A DNA stretch of 64,000 nt from Pseudoxanthomonas sp. J35 (GTDB taxonomy: Bacteria; Pseudomonadota; Gammaproteobacteria; Xanthomonadales; Xanthomonadaceae), in the NCBI RefSeq assembly GCF_000513995.1, contig NZ_AZVB01000013.1, forward strand, positions 46,905 to 110,904. Direction: 5' to 3'. The notes beneath the pieces are model-generated. The model did no database searches. It worked only from the letters and a program-made list of their open reading frames with translations, and was not told the origin of the DNA. Positions 24,175 to 33,413 of the stretch are shown here, piece by piece (the stretch's first letter is position 1; each line of letters begins with the position of its first letter). The position numbers were made by a program, and so were the translations under genes.

Positions 24175-24205
24175 GAAGCCGGCCCCAGGGCCGGCTTCTG
24201 CTTTA
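24175..24205 (+). terminator. Terminator after gyrA
   Basis: Perfect 11-bp stem (GAAGCCGGCCC / GGGCCGGCTTC) followed by a weak T-containing tail (TGCTTTA), 24 bases after the gyrA stop. Confidence 0.7.
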
Positions 24206-24256
24206 TGCGGCTTCGGCAGCCGCGAGGTGTGTTCGCGCGCGCAGGGGCGCGCGCGG

Positions 24257-25237
24257 TCACATCGTCCGGCACTGCCTCCAGCGCACCGGCTCGTCGGTGC
24301 CCGGGCGCGGGTTGAGCTGCACGCGCACCGTGCGCAGCGACGGGTAGCGTTCCAGTTCGCCGCAGATGAACGGCCAGACGATCTTGTCGGTGGCCGTGCG
24401 CTCGACCACCAGGGTGGCGCGGGTCAGCCAGTAGGCGCGGGTGATGCCCGGTACGTTGTTGAGCGTGCGCGCGATTTCGGCCTGGTAGCGCGCCTCGGTG
24501 GGCGCGTCGGGGTTGTCCTCGATGGCCTTGCCGGTCACCGGATCCGTCGCGGCCTGCTCCGCCAGCGCCGGCTGCGCGGGCGTGGGCGCGGCGGCCGGCG
24601 GCGCCGCGGCCTGCGTGGCGGTGGCAGGCGCCGCGTCTTCCTGGGCCAGCCGCGGCAGCAGTACCGCGACGGCCAGGCCCAGCGCGATCGAGCCGGCCAC
24701 GGCCACGGCGGTCTGCCGCTTGGCCTCGGCGACGGTCCTCGCGGCGATGCCGGCGGTGGTTTCCTGGGGCAGGAACGGCTTGAGCAGCGGCCACAGCCGA
24801 CGGCCGTCGATGATCTCGATGCCGCGCTCGGCGGCGGCGGCAAGCGCCTCGCGGCCCGCCCGGCCTTCGGTGAGCAGGATGCCGGCGCGTGCGCCGGTCA
24901 GCTCCATGCCCGCGGCCAGTTCGTCGACCGCGGCCACGCCGAGGCGATAGGCCATGCCGTGCTTGCACGACAGCAGCCAGCGGCTGTCGCCGTCGGTCAT
25001 CAGCAGCTGGCTGCTGGCGGGATCGCTGCTGCTGTCGGCATGCATGGCCACGTCGCGCAGGCCACGCTGCTGCATGGCCTGGCCGATGAGGGTGGCGATC
25101 TCGCGCCAGCGCAGGTTCGCCAGTGCGCGCAACCCTGCGTCGAGTTCCTTCTCGGGGCGGCGGACCAGCCACAGGTGCGCAATGGACGCCGTCGCCACGA
25201 GCGCGGCGAGCGCAAGTCCCACAGTCCACGACGACAT
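24257..25237 (-). CDS. Membrane-anchored Mrr-like (restriction-endonuclease-fold) protein
   Basis: 326 residues. An N-terminal membrane helix (~5-23) is followed by a domain like Mrr_cat: an N-terminal helix REIATLIGQAMQQRGL, strands around DGDSRWLLSCKHGMAYRLG, then GILLTEGRAGREALAAAAERG and IEIIDGRRLWPLL. A second membrane helix (~175-195), an Ala/Pro-rich linker and a C-terminal domain of ~90 residues follow. In true Mrr enzymes the K of CK belongs to the D-(D/E)xK site; here the acidic partner is not clear, so nuclease activity is doubtful. Xanthomonad relatives are often labelled restriction endonuclease. The C-terminal domain is not recognised. Confidence 0.65.
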   Translation of the reverse strand: MSSWTVGLALAALVATASIAHLWLVRRPEKELDAGLRALANLRWREIATLIGQAMQQRGLRDVAMHADSSSDPASSQLLMTDGDSRWLLSCKHGMAYRLGVAAVDELAAGMELTGARAGILLTEGRAGREALAAAAERGIEIIDGRRLWPLLKPFLPQETTAGIAARTVAEAKRQTAVAVAGSIALGLAVAVLLPRLAQEDAAPATATQAAAPPAAAPTPAQPALAEQAATDPVTGKAIEDNPDAPTEARYQAEIARTLNNVPGITRAYWLTRATLVVERTATDKIVWPFICGELERYPSLRTVRVQLNPRPGTDEPVRWRQCRTM

Positions 25238-25311
25238 GACTACCCCTGTTCCGGCCCCTGTGCAGGGCGGATTGTTACACGGCCGCGGTCCGCTATTGCT
25301 AAGACGAAAGT

Positions 25312-25371
25312 GGCCCGCCAGTCCGGGAGCCGAGAGGGGAGGGGAGCAAACGGCAGGTGGACTGGCGGGCC
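25312..25371. repeat. 13-bp perfect inverted repeat, 34-base spacer
   Basis: GGCCCGCCAGTCC (25312-25324) and its exact complement (25359-25371) enclose a purine-rich stretch. It lies between the start of the Mrr-like gene and the end of the phasin gene. It could be a terminator of the phasin transcript, a small RNA or a protein site; no T tract follows on either strand. Confidence 0.6.
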
Positions 25372-25438
25372 GGTTCCGATTCTGCCGCAGAGCGTTGTGC
25401 CCTGCAACAATCCGCCGGCCGGGCTGCGGAAAATGCCT

Positions 25439-25939
25439 TTATGGACCGGTATTTACCGACGGAGGCGGCGAAGGCGGCGAAGGCGGGGCGGCGGCCTCGG
25501 CCGGGCGCGAGCGCTGCAGCTCGCGGGTCAGGGCGTCGATGCGCGCGCCCAGGGCGTCGATGTCGTCCCGGGTCGGCACGTCGAGGTCGCGCAGGGCCTG
25601 CTGGACCCGGTGCTCGAAGGCGCGGCCGACGCTCTCCCAGGCCTCGCCGGCGCGGGCCTGGGCCCTGCCCACGGCCGCGTCCAGGCTCTGGCGCAGGCCC
25701 TCCAGGCGGCTGGCAGCGCTGGCTCCCTGCGGGGATCCGGTGCCTTCGCCGACCTGGCGGCCCTCCTCGGCGAGCTGTTCGAACAGGCGGCTGCCCTCGG
25801 ACTCCGCGCGCGCCAGCGCGCCGATGCCGGCCAGCCAGACCTGGTGGGCGTTGTCGCCGAGCTCGCGGGCGATCCGTGCCGCCTGCGCCTGCAGCTCGGA
25901 CACACTGGCGAAAGTGGCGTTGCGGGGTTCAGCGCTCAT
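25439..25939 (-). CDS. Phasin family (PHA granule-associated) protein
   Basis: 166 residues, mostly amphipathic helix: QAQAARIARELGDNAHQVWLAG is typical of the PhaI/PhaF-type phasin domain. The C-terminal half forms a coiled coil (DDIDALGARIDALTRELQ) and ends in an Ala/Pro/Ser tail. Phasins coat polyhydroxyalkanoate granules, but family members also occur without PHA synthase, where they may act as chaperone-like proteins. A strong ribosome-binding site (AGGAG) stands five bases before the ATG at 25939. It lies 80 bases downstream of the second PHA-related gene, so the two are probably co-transcribed. Confidence 0.85.
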   Translation of the reverse strand: MSAEPRNATFASVSELQAQAARIARELGDNAHQVWLAGIGALARAESEGSRLFEQLAEEGRQVGEGTGSPQGASAASRLEGLRQSLDAAVGRAQARAGEAWESVGRAFEHRVQQALRDLDVPTRDDIDALGARIDALTRELQRSRPAEAAAPPSPPSPPPSVNTGP

Positions 25940-26019
25940 ATCCGCTCCTCTGCTGTGACGGGTGCCACGCCAGTGTGGGCAGGCCGCCGATAAGAGGGCG
26001 TGAGGCTCGCCGGCGAACG

Positions 26020-26295
26020 TCAGTCTAGGCGCTCGGCGAGCACGCGGCGGATTTCCGATTCGACCTGGCCGCGCAGCGCCGACAGCAGGAAACCGAGCTC
26101 GGCGCTCACCTGCACCTGCCCCGGCAGCAGCGTCACCACGCCCTTGAAGCCGGGGCCGCTGAGGTCGACCGCGTCGCCGCGCCAGTCCGCCGCCACGCCG
26201 AAGCGCTCGCGCAGCTGCGCGGCGATGCCGTCGACGATGCGCCGGGCTTCTACGCCGCTGCGCTGGTGTGGATGCTGGATGTCGATGCGGGCCAT
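26020..26295 (-). CDS. Polyhydroxyalkanoic acid system family protein
   Basis: 91-residue single-domain protein of the PHA_gran_rgn type: it opens MARIDIQHPHQRSGVEARRI, has FKGVVTLLPGQVQVSAELGF, and ends in a helix (LRGQVESEIRRVLAERLD). The fold resembles small START-like or polyketide-associated beta proteins. Members sit beside phasin genes in Pseudomonas and Xanthomonas; their biochemical role is not established. It is upstream of the phasin on the same strand and divergent from the FHA gene (93-base spacer). Confidence 0.82.
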   Translation of the reverse strand: MARIDIQHPHQRSGVEARRIVDGIAAQLRERFGVAADWRGDAVDLSGPGFKGVVTLLPGQVQVSAELGFLLSALRGQVESEIRRVLAERLD

Positions 26296-26388
26296 GCAGG
26301 TTCCGGATGCGTGGGGGGCGCCAGCGTAGCCGCGCAGCGCGCATCCGGCCAGCCTGCGTCGCTCCGGATTTGCTAGGCTTTGCCGCCA

Positions 26389-27174
26389 ATGTCCGACCTG
26401 CGACTCCATTTCAGCAATCGCCAGCAGGCGGACCATCCGCTGACTCCCGGCGTCCACCGCGTGGTCCGCCAGCCCAATGGCGTGCTGGGGATCGGCGATG
26501 GCGTGCCCGGCGTGCTGCTGGCGCAGCTGTGCCTGGACCTGCGCGGCCTGTGGCTGCAGGTGCCGGTCGGCGCGCGCGGCGTCCACGTCAACGGCCGCCC
26601 GGTGCAGCGCACGGCCCTGCTGCGCGCCGGCGACGCGATGTACGTCGACGGCGTCGAGCTGCTGGTGCAGGCGCCGGTGCGCCCGCCCGCGCCGCTGCCC
26701 GATCCGGGCGAGCACGCGGGCGATCCGCGCGTGGTCCTGCGCGGCGTCGGCGGCCAGCACCACGGGCGCAGCTTCACCCTCGGCCCGCCGCGCCTGGTCG
26801 GCGCTTCGCGCGAGGCCGACATCCGCATCGACGACCCGGCGTTCCCGGCGCGGCACGCGCTGCTGGAACGGCATGGCGACGTGGTCCTGCTGCGCAGCCT
26901 CGGCGGCGAGGCCAGCGTGGTCAACGGCATGGCCGTGCGCGATGCGGTGCTGGGGCCAGGCGACCAGGTCGTGTTCGAGGGCCAGCACCGCTTCGTCGTC
27001 GAGTTCCCGGCCGGTGGCGAGCCGCCGAAGCTGGCCCCGCCGCCGCGGCCGGAGGCCGAACCGGCGCCCGCCGCGCCGCTGCAGCGCCCGGCCAAGCGCC
27101 TGCCCTGGCTGCTGCTGGCTGCCGCGCTGCTGGGCCTGGCGCTCAGCGCGCTGCTGTGGTTCGGCGCGCGCTGA
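26389..27174 (+). CDS. FHA-domain protein with C-terminal membrane anchor
   Basis: 261 residues. The central part (about 115-205) is a forkhead-associated domain: LVGASREADIRIDDPAFPARHALLE carries the phosphothreonine-binding Arg, Ser/Arg and His region, followed by GGEASVVNGMAVRDAVL. The N-terminal ~100 residues look like a second, degenerate FHA-like fold (GVHVNGRPVQRTALLRAGD). A Pro-rich linker leads to a single membrane helix at the end (LPWLLLAAALLGLALSALLW). It should bind phosphothreonine proteins at the cytoplasmic face. No Ser/Thr kinase is nearby. Its last 32 bases overlap msrQ tail to tail. A -10-like TAGGCT lies ten bases before the ATG. Confidence 0.8.
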   Translation: MSDLRLHFSNRQQADHPLTPGVHRVVRQPNGVLGIGDGVPGVLLAQLCLDLRGLWLQVPVGARGVHVNGRPVQRTALLRAGDAMYVDGVELLVQAPVRPPAPLPDPGEHAGDPRVVLRGVGGQHHGRSFTLGPPRLVGASREADIRIDDPAFPARHALLERHGDVVLLRSLGGEASVVNGMAVRDAVLGPGDQVVFEGQHRFVVEFPAGGEPPKLAPPPRPEAEPAPAAPLQRPAKRLPWLLLAAALLGLALSALLWFGAR

Positions 27175-27793
27175 GCCGGTGGTACAGGCGCCAGCCCAGC
27201 AACACCGCCGCGATCGCCGCGTACAGCGCCGGTTCGCGCACGTCGGACTTGACCAGCCACCAGAAGTGCAGCACCGCCAGTACGGCGATCGCGTACACCA
27301 GCCTGTGCAGCTGGCCCCAGCGGCGGCCCAGCCGGCGCATCCAGCCCAGGGTCGAGGTGGCCGCCAGCGGCACCAGCAGCAGCCAGGCGAGGAAGCCGAC
27401 GGTGATGAACGGGCGCTTGGCGATGTCCTCGAACAGCTGCGCCCAGTAGCCGCCCAGATCCAGCACCAGGTAGGCGGCCAGGTGCAGGCAGGCGTAGAAG
27501 AACGTGTACAGGCCGAGCATGCGGCGGAAGCGCAGCAGCACGGCCTGGCCGGTGAGCTGGCGCAGCGGGGTGATGGCCAGGGTCAGCATCAGCATGCGCA
27601 GCGCCCACAGGCCGGTGCGGTGTTCGATCTCGGCCACCGGGTCGGCGCCGAGGGCGTCGCTGCCATGGCGCCAGACTTCGGCGATCTGCCAGGCCAGCCA
27701 GGCCGCCGGCGCCAGTGCGGCGGCGTGCACGAAGGCCTTGGCTGCCAGCAGCCGCGGCGGGGTGGGCGGGCGCGCGGCCGGGCGCCGGATCAT
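27143..27793 (-). CDS. msrQ: MsrQ, heme-binding membrane subunit of methionine sulfoxide reductase
   Basis: 216-residue ferric-reductase-like membrane protein with five to six hydrophobic helices. Histidines that could bind heme sit in FYACLHLAAY, QLHRLVYAIAVLAVLHFWW and at the N-terminal FVHAAAL. MsrQ passes electrons from the quinone pool to periplasmic MsrP. It lies 34 bases downstream of msrP in the same direction, the usual operon order. Its 3' end overlaps the convergent FHA gene by 32 bases. Confidence 0.93.
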   Translation of the reverse strand: MIRRPAARPPTPPRLLAAKAFVHAAALAPAAWLAWQIAEVWRHGSDALGADPVAEIEHRTGLWALRMLMLTLAITPLRQLTGQAVLLRFRRMLGLYTFFYACLHLAAYLVLDLGGYWAQLFEDIAKRPFITVGFLAWLLLVPLAATSTLGWMRRLGRRWGQLHRLVYAIAVLAVLHFWWLVKSDVREPALYAAIAAVLLGWRLYHRLSARRTTAAR

Positions 27794-27827
27794 GCGGCGC
27801 GGGCCCCGGTTCGCGCGGAGGCCGCGC

Positions 27828-28799
<972 letters not shown>

Positions 28800-28948
28800 C
28801 GCAGGGCTCCCGGGGGATGGTCGTGTGACCGCGGCGGCGGCGCGCAGGTTCCCGGCGCCGGCCGGGCGGGCTTGGTTGCGACCGCAACCGCTGCCGCCGG
28901 CGCCGCTGCACTGCGGCATACTACGGGACCTTTCGTGACAGGTGGTTC

Positions 28949-30034
28949 ATGGCGCGCGCCTACAACTTCAGTGCCGGCCCTGCGACGTTGCCGGAAGCGG
29001 TCCTGCGCCAGGCGCAGGCGGAAATGCTGGACTGGAACGGGGTGGGTGCGTCGATCGTCGAGCTCAGCCACCGCGGCGCCGAGTTCATCGGCGTGGCCGC
29101 CCGGGCCGAGGCCGACCTGCGCCGGCTGATGTCGATCCCGGACGACTACGCGGTGCTGTTCCTGTCCGGCGGCGCGACCACCCAGCAGGCCCTGCTGGCG
29201 CTGAACTTCGCCGCCCCCGGCCAGGCCGTCGACTACGTGGTCACCGGGCACTGGAGCAAGACCGCGATCAGGCAGGCCGGGCCCTACGTAGACGTGCACG
29301 TGGCCGCCAGCAGCGAGGCCGGCGGCTTCCGCGACATCCCGCCGCGCGAGTCCTGGTCGCTCAGCCCCGGCGCCGCCTACGTGCATATCACCGCCAACGA
29401 GACCATCCACGGCGTGGAGTACCGGCAGGTGCCGGAGGTGGGCGAGGTGCCGCTGTTCGCCGACTTCAGCTCCTCGATCGCCTCCGAACCGATCGACGTG
29501 TCCAGGTACGGGCTGATCTACGCCGGCGCGCAGAAGAACCTCGGCCCGGTCGGCATCTCGGTGGTGATCGTGCGCCGCGACCTGCTCGAGCGCGCCGGCC
29601 AGCCGCGCGCCGACATCTTCACCTACGCCTCGCACGCGGCGCGCGACTCGATGCTCAACACGCCGCCGACCTGGAACTGGTACCTGCTCGGCCTGACCGT
29701 GAAGTGGATGCTGGACGAGGGCGGGGTGGAGGAGTTCGCCCGCCGTAACGCGGCCAAGGCCGCGCTGGTCTACCAGGCCATCGACGGCTCCGGCGGCTTC
29801 TACCGCAACGAGGTCGCGCCGGCGGTGCGTTCGCGGATGAACATCCCGTTCTTCCTGCCGGACGAGCAGCTGACCGCGCGCTTCGTCAGCGAATCGAAGG
29901 CCGCCGGGCTGCTGGCGCTGAAGGGCCACAAGGCAGTCGGCGGCATCCGCGCCTCGCTGTACAACGCCATGCCGGTGGCCGGCGCGCAGGCGCTGGTCGA
30001 CTTCATGCGCGACTTCCAGCAGCGCAACGGCTGA
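28949..30034 (+). CDS. serC: Phosphoserine aminotransferase
   Basis: 361-residue class V aminotransferase. It converts 3-phosphohydroxypyruvate to phosphoserine in serine synthesis and also acts in pyridoxal phosphate synthesis. The N-terminus [15 protein letters not shown], the substrate motif ELSHRGAEF and the PLP lysine Lys196 ([12 protein letters not shown]) are all present. A ribosome-binding site (AGGTGG) precedes ATG 28949, and a possible -10 box (CATACT) is at 28917. serC-pheA-aroA is a conserved order in gammaproteobacteria and is probably one transcript here (67 and 80-base gaps). Confidence 0.97.
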   Translation: MARAYNFSAGPATLPEAVLRQAQAEMLDWNGVGASIVELSHRGAEFIGVAARAEADLRRLMSIPDDYAVLFLSGGATTQQALLALNFAAPGQAVDYVVTGHWSKTAIRQAGPYVDVHVAASSEAGGFRDIPPRESWSLSPGAAYVHITANETIHGVEYRQVPEVGEVPLFADFSSSIASEPIDVSRYGLIYAGAQKNLGPVGISVVIVRRDLLERAGQPRADIFTYASHAARDSMLNTPPTWNWYLLGLTVKWMLDEGGVEEFARRNAAKAALVYQAIDGSGGFYRNEVAPAVRSRMNIPFFLPDEQLTARFVSESKAAGLLALKGHKAVGGIRASLYNAMPVAGAQALVDFMRDFQQRNG

Positions 30035-30101
30035 GGACGCCAGGACCCAGGACCGCCGGCCGCGCCGCGTCACCGGCGCCAGACACCACGGAACCCCGCA
30101 C

Positions 30102-31289
30102 ATGGCACCACCGAAGAAATCCGCCGCGGGCAAGCCGGCCGGCGGGAAGAAGGCCAAGGCGACCGCGAGCACGAAGGCGCCCAGGGCCGCGAAGGCGCCC
30201 GCCGCCGCCGCGCCGGCCCTGGCCGACGTGCGCGCACGGATCGACGGCATCGATCGGCAGATCCAGGAGCTGATCGCCCAGCGTGCGCGCTTCGCCCTGC
30301 AGGTCGGCAAGGCCAAGGGCAAGCTCGCCCAGGCCGTCGACTACTACCGGCCCGAACGCGAGGCGCAGGTACTGCGCATGGTGGTGGACCGCAACGAGGG
30401 CCCGCTGTCGGACGAAGTGCTGGTGCACGTGTTCCGCGAGATCATGTCCGCGTGCCTGGCCCAGCAGGAGCCGTTGAAGATCGGCTACCTCGGGCCGGAA
30501 GGCACGTTCAGCCAGCAGGCGGTGCTCAAGCACTTCGGCCGTTCGGCGCATGGTTTGCCGCTGGGCAGCATCGAGGAGGTGTTCCAGGAGGTCGAGGCCG
30601 GCAACGCCGACTTCGGCGTGGTCCCGGTGGAGAACTCGGGGCAGGGCACCATCCAGGTCACCCTGGACATGTTCCTGACCTCGCAGCTGAAGATCTGCGG
30701 CGAAGTGGAGCTGCAGGTGCACCAGTACCTGCTCTCGCGCAGCGGACGGATCGAGGACATCGAGCGCATCTACGCCCATCCGCAGGCCTTCGCCCAGACC
30801 GCCGGCTGGCTGCGCGCCAACCTGCCGAGGGCCGAGAAGATCCCGGTGTCGAGCAATGCCGAAGGCGCGCGCCGCGCCCGCAATGCCGACGACGCGGCGG
30901 CCATCGCCGGCGAGAGCGCGGCGCACGTCTATGGCCTGAAGAAGGTCATCATGCGCCCGATCCAGGACGACAAGGACAACACCACGCGCTTCCTGGTGCT
31001 GGGCCGGCGCCTGTTCCCGCCGTCCGGCCACGACCGCACCTCGGTGCTGGTGTTCATCCACGACAAGCCCGGCGCGCTGTTCGACGTGCTCAGCCCGTTC
31101 GCGCGGCACGGCATCAGCATGAACCGGATCGAGTCGCGGCCCTCGCACCAGGCCAAGTGGGAATACGCCTTCTTCATCGACCTGGCCGGCCACGTCGAGG
31201 ACGAGGCGATGAAGCAGGCCCTGGCGGAACTGGAGAAGCACGTGGCCCAGGTCAAGGTGCTGGGTTCGTACCCGGTGGCGGTGCCTTGA
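30102..31289 (+). CDS. pheA: P-protein: chorismate mutase / prephenate dehydratase
   Basis: 395-residue bifunctional enzyme of phenylalanine synthesis. After an Ala/Lys/Pro-rich N-terminal extension of ~40 residues comes an AroQ chorismate mutase (VRARIDGIDRQIQELIAQRA...DYYRPEREAQVL). The prephenate dehydratase domain follows (IGYLGPEGTFSQQA, VVPVENSGQGTIQVTLDM, and the TTRF motif DNTTRFLVLG). A C-terminal ACT domain (HDKPGALFDVLSPFARHGI, ESRPS) confers feedback control by phenylalanine. The basic extension is unusual and its role is unknown. The next gene on the strand is aroA. Confidence 0.96.
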   Translation: MAPPKKSAAGKPAGGKKAKATASTKAPRAAKAPAAAAPALADVRARIDGIDRQIQELIAQRARFALQVGKAKGKLAQAVDYYRPEREAQVLRMVVDRNEGPLSDEVLVHVFREIMSACLAQQEPLKIGYLGPEGTFSQQAVLKHFGRSAHGLPLGSIEEVFQEVEAGNADFGVVPVENSGQGTIQVTLDMFLTSQLKICGEVELQVHQYLLSRSGRIEDIERIYAHPQAFAQTAGWLRANLPRAEKIPVSSNAEGARRARNADDAAAIAGESAAHVYGLKKVIMRPIQDDKDNTTRFLVLGRRLFPPSGHDRTSVLVFIHDKPGALFDVLSPFARHGISMNRIESRPSHQAKWEYAFFIDLAGHVEDEAMKQALAELEKHVAQVKVLGSYPVAVP

Positions 31290-31340
31290 GAGCGGTGATT
31301 CGGGATTCGGGATTGGTGGTTCGTTCGCGGTGCCTTGAGG
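31278..31340 (+). repeat. Short direct repeat spanning the pheA stop
   Basis: GCGGTGCCTTGAG occurs at 31278-31290 (containing the pheA TGA stop) and again 50 bases later at 31328-31340. A smaller GATTCGGGATTCGGGATT tandem lies between them. It looks like a local duplication in the pheA-aroA spacer. Confidence 0.6.
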
Positions 31341-31369
31341 GTGCCGCGCGCGCAGATGATGGAGAGCTG

Positions 31370-32680
31370 ATGTCGCAGTCTTCGCAACACTGGATCGCAC
31401 GCGCCGGGCAGCCGCTGCGCGGCGCGCTGGACATTCCCGGCGACAAGTCGGTCTCGCACCGCTCGGTGATGTTCGCCGCGCTGGCCGATGGCGTGTCCAC
31501 CATCGACGGTTTCCTCGAGGGCGAGGATACCCGTGCCACCGCGGCGATCTTCGCCCGCCTCGGCGTGCGGATCGAGACGCCGTCGCCGTCTCGACGGATC
31601 GTGCATGGGGTGGGCGTGGACGGCCTCAAGCCGGCCGATGGCCCGCTGGATTGCGGCAATGCCGGCACCGGCATGCGTCTGCTCGCCGGCCTGCTGGCGG
31701 CGCAGCCGTTCGACAGCGTGCTCGTCGGCGACGCCTCGCTGTCGAAGCGGCCGATGCGCCGCGTCACCGCGCCGCTGGCGCAGATGGGCGCGCGCATCGA
31801 TACCGAGGCCGACGGCACGCCGCCGCTGCGCATCCACGGCGGCCCGGCGCTGCACGGCATCGACTACGAGCTGCCGGTGGCCAGCGCCCAGGTGAAGTCG
31901 GCGGTGCTGCTGGCCGGCCTGTACGCGCAGGGCGAGACCTCGGTCACCGAGCCGCATCCCACCCGCGACTACACCGAGCGCATGCTCTCGGCCTTCGGGG
32001 TCGATATCGAATTCTCGCCCCGCTTCGCCCGCCTGCGCGGCGGCCAGCGCCTGCGCGCGACCGACATCGCGGTACCGGCGGACTTCTCCTCGGCCGCGTT
32101 CTTCCTGGTCGCCGCCAGCATCGTGCCGGGCTCGGAGCTGCGCCTGCGCGCGGTGGGCCTCAACCCCCGCCGCACCGGCCTGCTGCAGGCGCTGCGGCTG
32201 ATGGGCGCCGACATCCGCGAGGAGGATCCTTCGACCCACGGCGGCGAACCGGTCGCCGACCTGGTGGTGCGTTACGCGCCACTGCACGGCATCGAGGTGC
32301 CGGAGGCACTGGTGCCGGACATGATCGACGAGTTCCCGGCGCTGTTCGTGGCGGCGGCCTGCGCCGAAGGCCCGACCGTGGTGCGCGGCGCCGCCGAACT
32401 GCGGGTCAAGGAATCCGACCGGCTCGCGGCGATGGCTACCGGCCTGCGCACCCTGGGCCTGCGCGTCGACGAGACGCCGGACGGTGCGACCATCCACCCG
32501 GGTGAGCTCGGGACCGGAACGATCGAAAGCCATGGCGACCACCGGATCGCCATGGCCTTCGCGGTGGCCGCCCAGCGCGCCAGCGGCGAGGTGCGGATCG
32601 AGGACGTCGCCAACGTGGCGACCTCGTTCCCCGGCTTCGACGCGCTGGCTAGCGGTTGCGGATTCGGCCTGGTGGCCTGA
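31370..32680 (+). CDS. aroA: 3-phosphoshikimate 1-carboxyvinyltransferase (EPSP synthase)
   Basis: 436 residues forming the two-domain inverse alpha-beta barrel. It joins shikimate 3-phosphate and PEP in the shikimate pathway. Active-site motifs: IPGDKSVSHRSVMFAAL, DCGNAGTGMRLLAG, and the switch helix RVKESDRLAAMATGLR. ATG 31370 is preceded by GGAGAG. Downstream lie two genes on the opposite strand, so aroA ends the serC-pheA-aroA group. EPSP synthase is the glyphosate target; the GNAGTG loop looks like the sensitive class I form. Confidence 0.96.
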   Translation: MSQSSQHWIARAGQPLRGALDIPGDKSVSHRSVMFAALADGVSTIDGFLEGEDTRATAAIFARLGVRIETPSPSRRIVHGVGVDGLKPADGPLDCGNAGTGMRLLAGLLAAQPFDSVLVGDASLSKRPMRRVTAPLAQMGARIDTEADGTPPLRIHGGPALHGIDYELPVASAQVKSAVLLAGLYAQGETSVTEPHPTRDYTERMLSAFGVDIEFSPRFARLRGGQRLRATDIAVPADFSSAAFFLVAASIVPGSELRLRAVGLNPRRTGLLQALRLMGADIREEDPSTHGGEPVADLVVRYAPLHGIEVPEALVPDMIDEFPALFVAAACAEGPTVVRGAAELRVKESDRLAAMATGLRTLGLRVDETPDGATIHPGELGTGTIESHGDHRIAMAFAVAAQRASGEVRIEDVANVATSFPGFDALASGCGFGLVA

Positions 32681-32701
32681 GCCGCAACCGCGTCGGCCAG
32701 G

Positions 32702-33268
32702 TCAGCTGCGGCGGAAATCCACCGGCAGCTGCACGGTCGAAGGCACGGCCTTGCCCTCATGCAGGGCCGGCTCGAAGCGCCACTGGCGCACCGCCTCGAT
32801 CGCGGCGCGGTCGAGGTCGCGGCTGCGGTCGCCGCTGCGCTGGATGACCTGCACGTCGGCCGGCACGCCGCGCGCGTCGACGCTGATCGACAGCAGCACG
32901 CTGCCTTCCTGGCCGGCGCGCAGCGCGGCGCGCGGATAGTCCGGCACCGGATTGCCGGCCAGCGGCCGGGCCGGGCGTTCGGAGACGATGGCGGCCGGAC
33001 GCGGTGCGGTGCGATCCGCAGCGCTGCCGTCACGCGCCTGCGTGGCGTCCGTTGCCGCAGCCGGCGGCTCGATCAGGATCGGCGTGGTATCGGCCACCGG
33101 CCTGGCGTCGTAACGCTGCATGGCCCACCAGGCCGCGAGCGCGACCACGGCCAGGACCAGCAGGGCCAGCAGCAGCGGCGAGGTCCGGCGCGCCGGCGCT
33201 TGCTGCGCTTCGTGGTGCACGCCGGCCGGATCGGCGGCATGCGAAGGGCGGGTGGTATAGGTCGGCAT
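32702..33268 (-). CDS. TonB C-terminal-domain protein (energy-transducer family)
   Basis: 188 residues. A short cytoplasmic N-terminus is followed by one membrane helix (about 30-48, PLLLALLVLAVVALAAWWAM), a periplasmic linker, and a TonB-type C-terminal domain (YPRAALRAGQEGSVLLSISV, AIEAVRQWRFEPALHEGK). TonB proteins relay proton-motive energy to outer-membrane receptors through ExbB and ExbD, which are not nearby. A strong ribosome-binding site (AAGGAG) stands six bases before ATG 33268. A related gene lies 145 bases upstream on the same strand. Confidence 0.82.
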   Translation of the reverse strand: MPTYTTRPSHAADPAGVHHEAQQAPARRTSPLLLALLVLAVVALAAWWAMQRYDARPVADTTPILIEPPAAATDATQARDGSAADRTAPRPAAIVSERPARPLAGNPVPDYPRAALRAGQEGSVLLSISVDARGVPADVQVIQRSGDRSRDLDRAAIEAVRQWRFEPALHEGKAVPSTVQLPVDFRRS

Positions 33269-33413
33269 CGGAAGCTCCTTGGCGTTTGCCTGGCAACGCC
33301 CCGAGTGTCCTGATGCCGATGTGTGCGCCGGGTCGATTCGTGCTGAACGTTCCCCGCGGCAACCGCGGGGATTCAGCGAGTTGCAGGCGCGATGAAGACG
33401 CGGCGTGCGCCGC

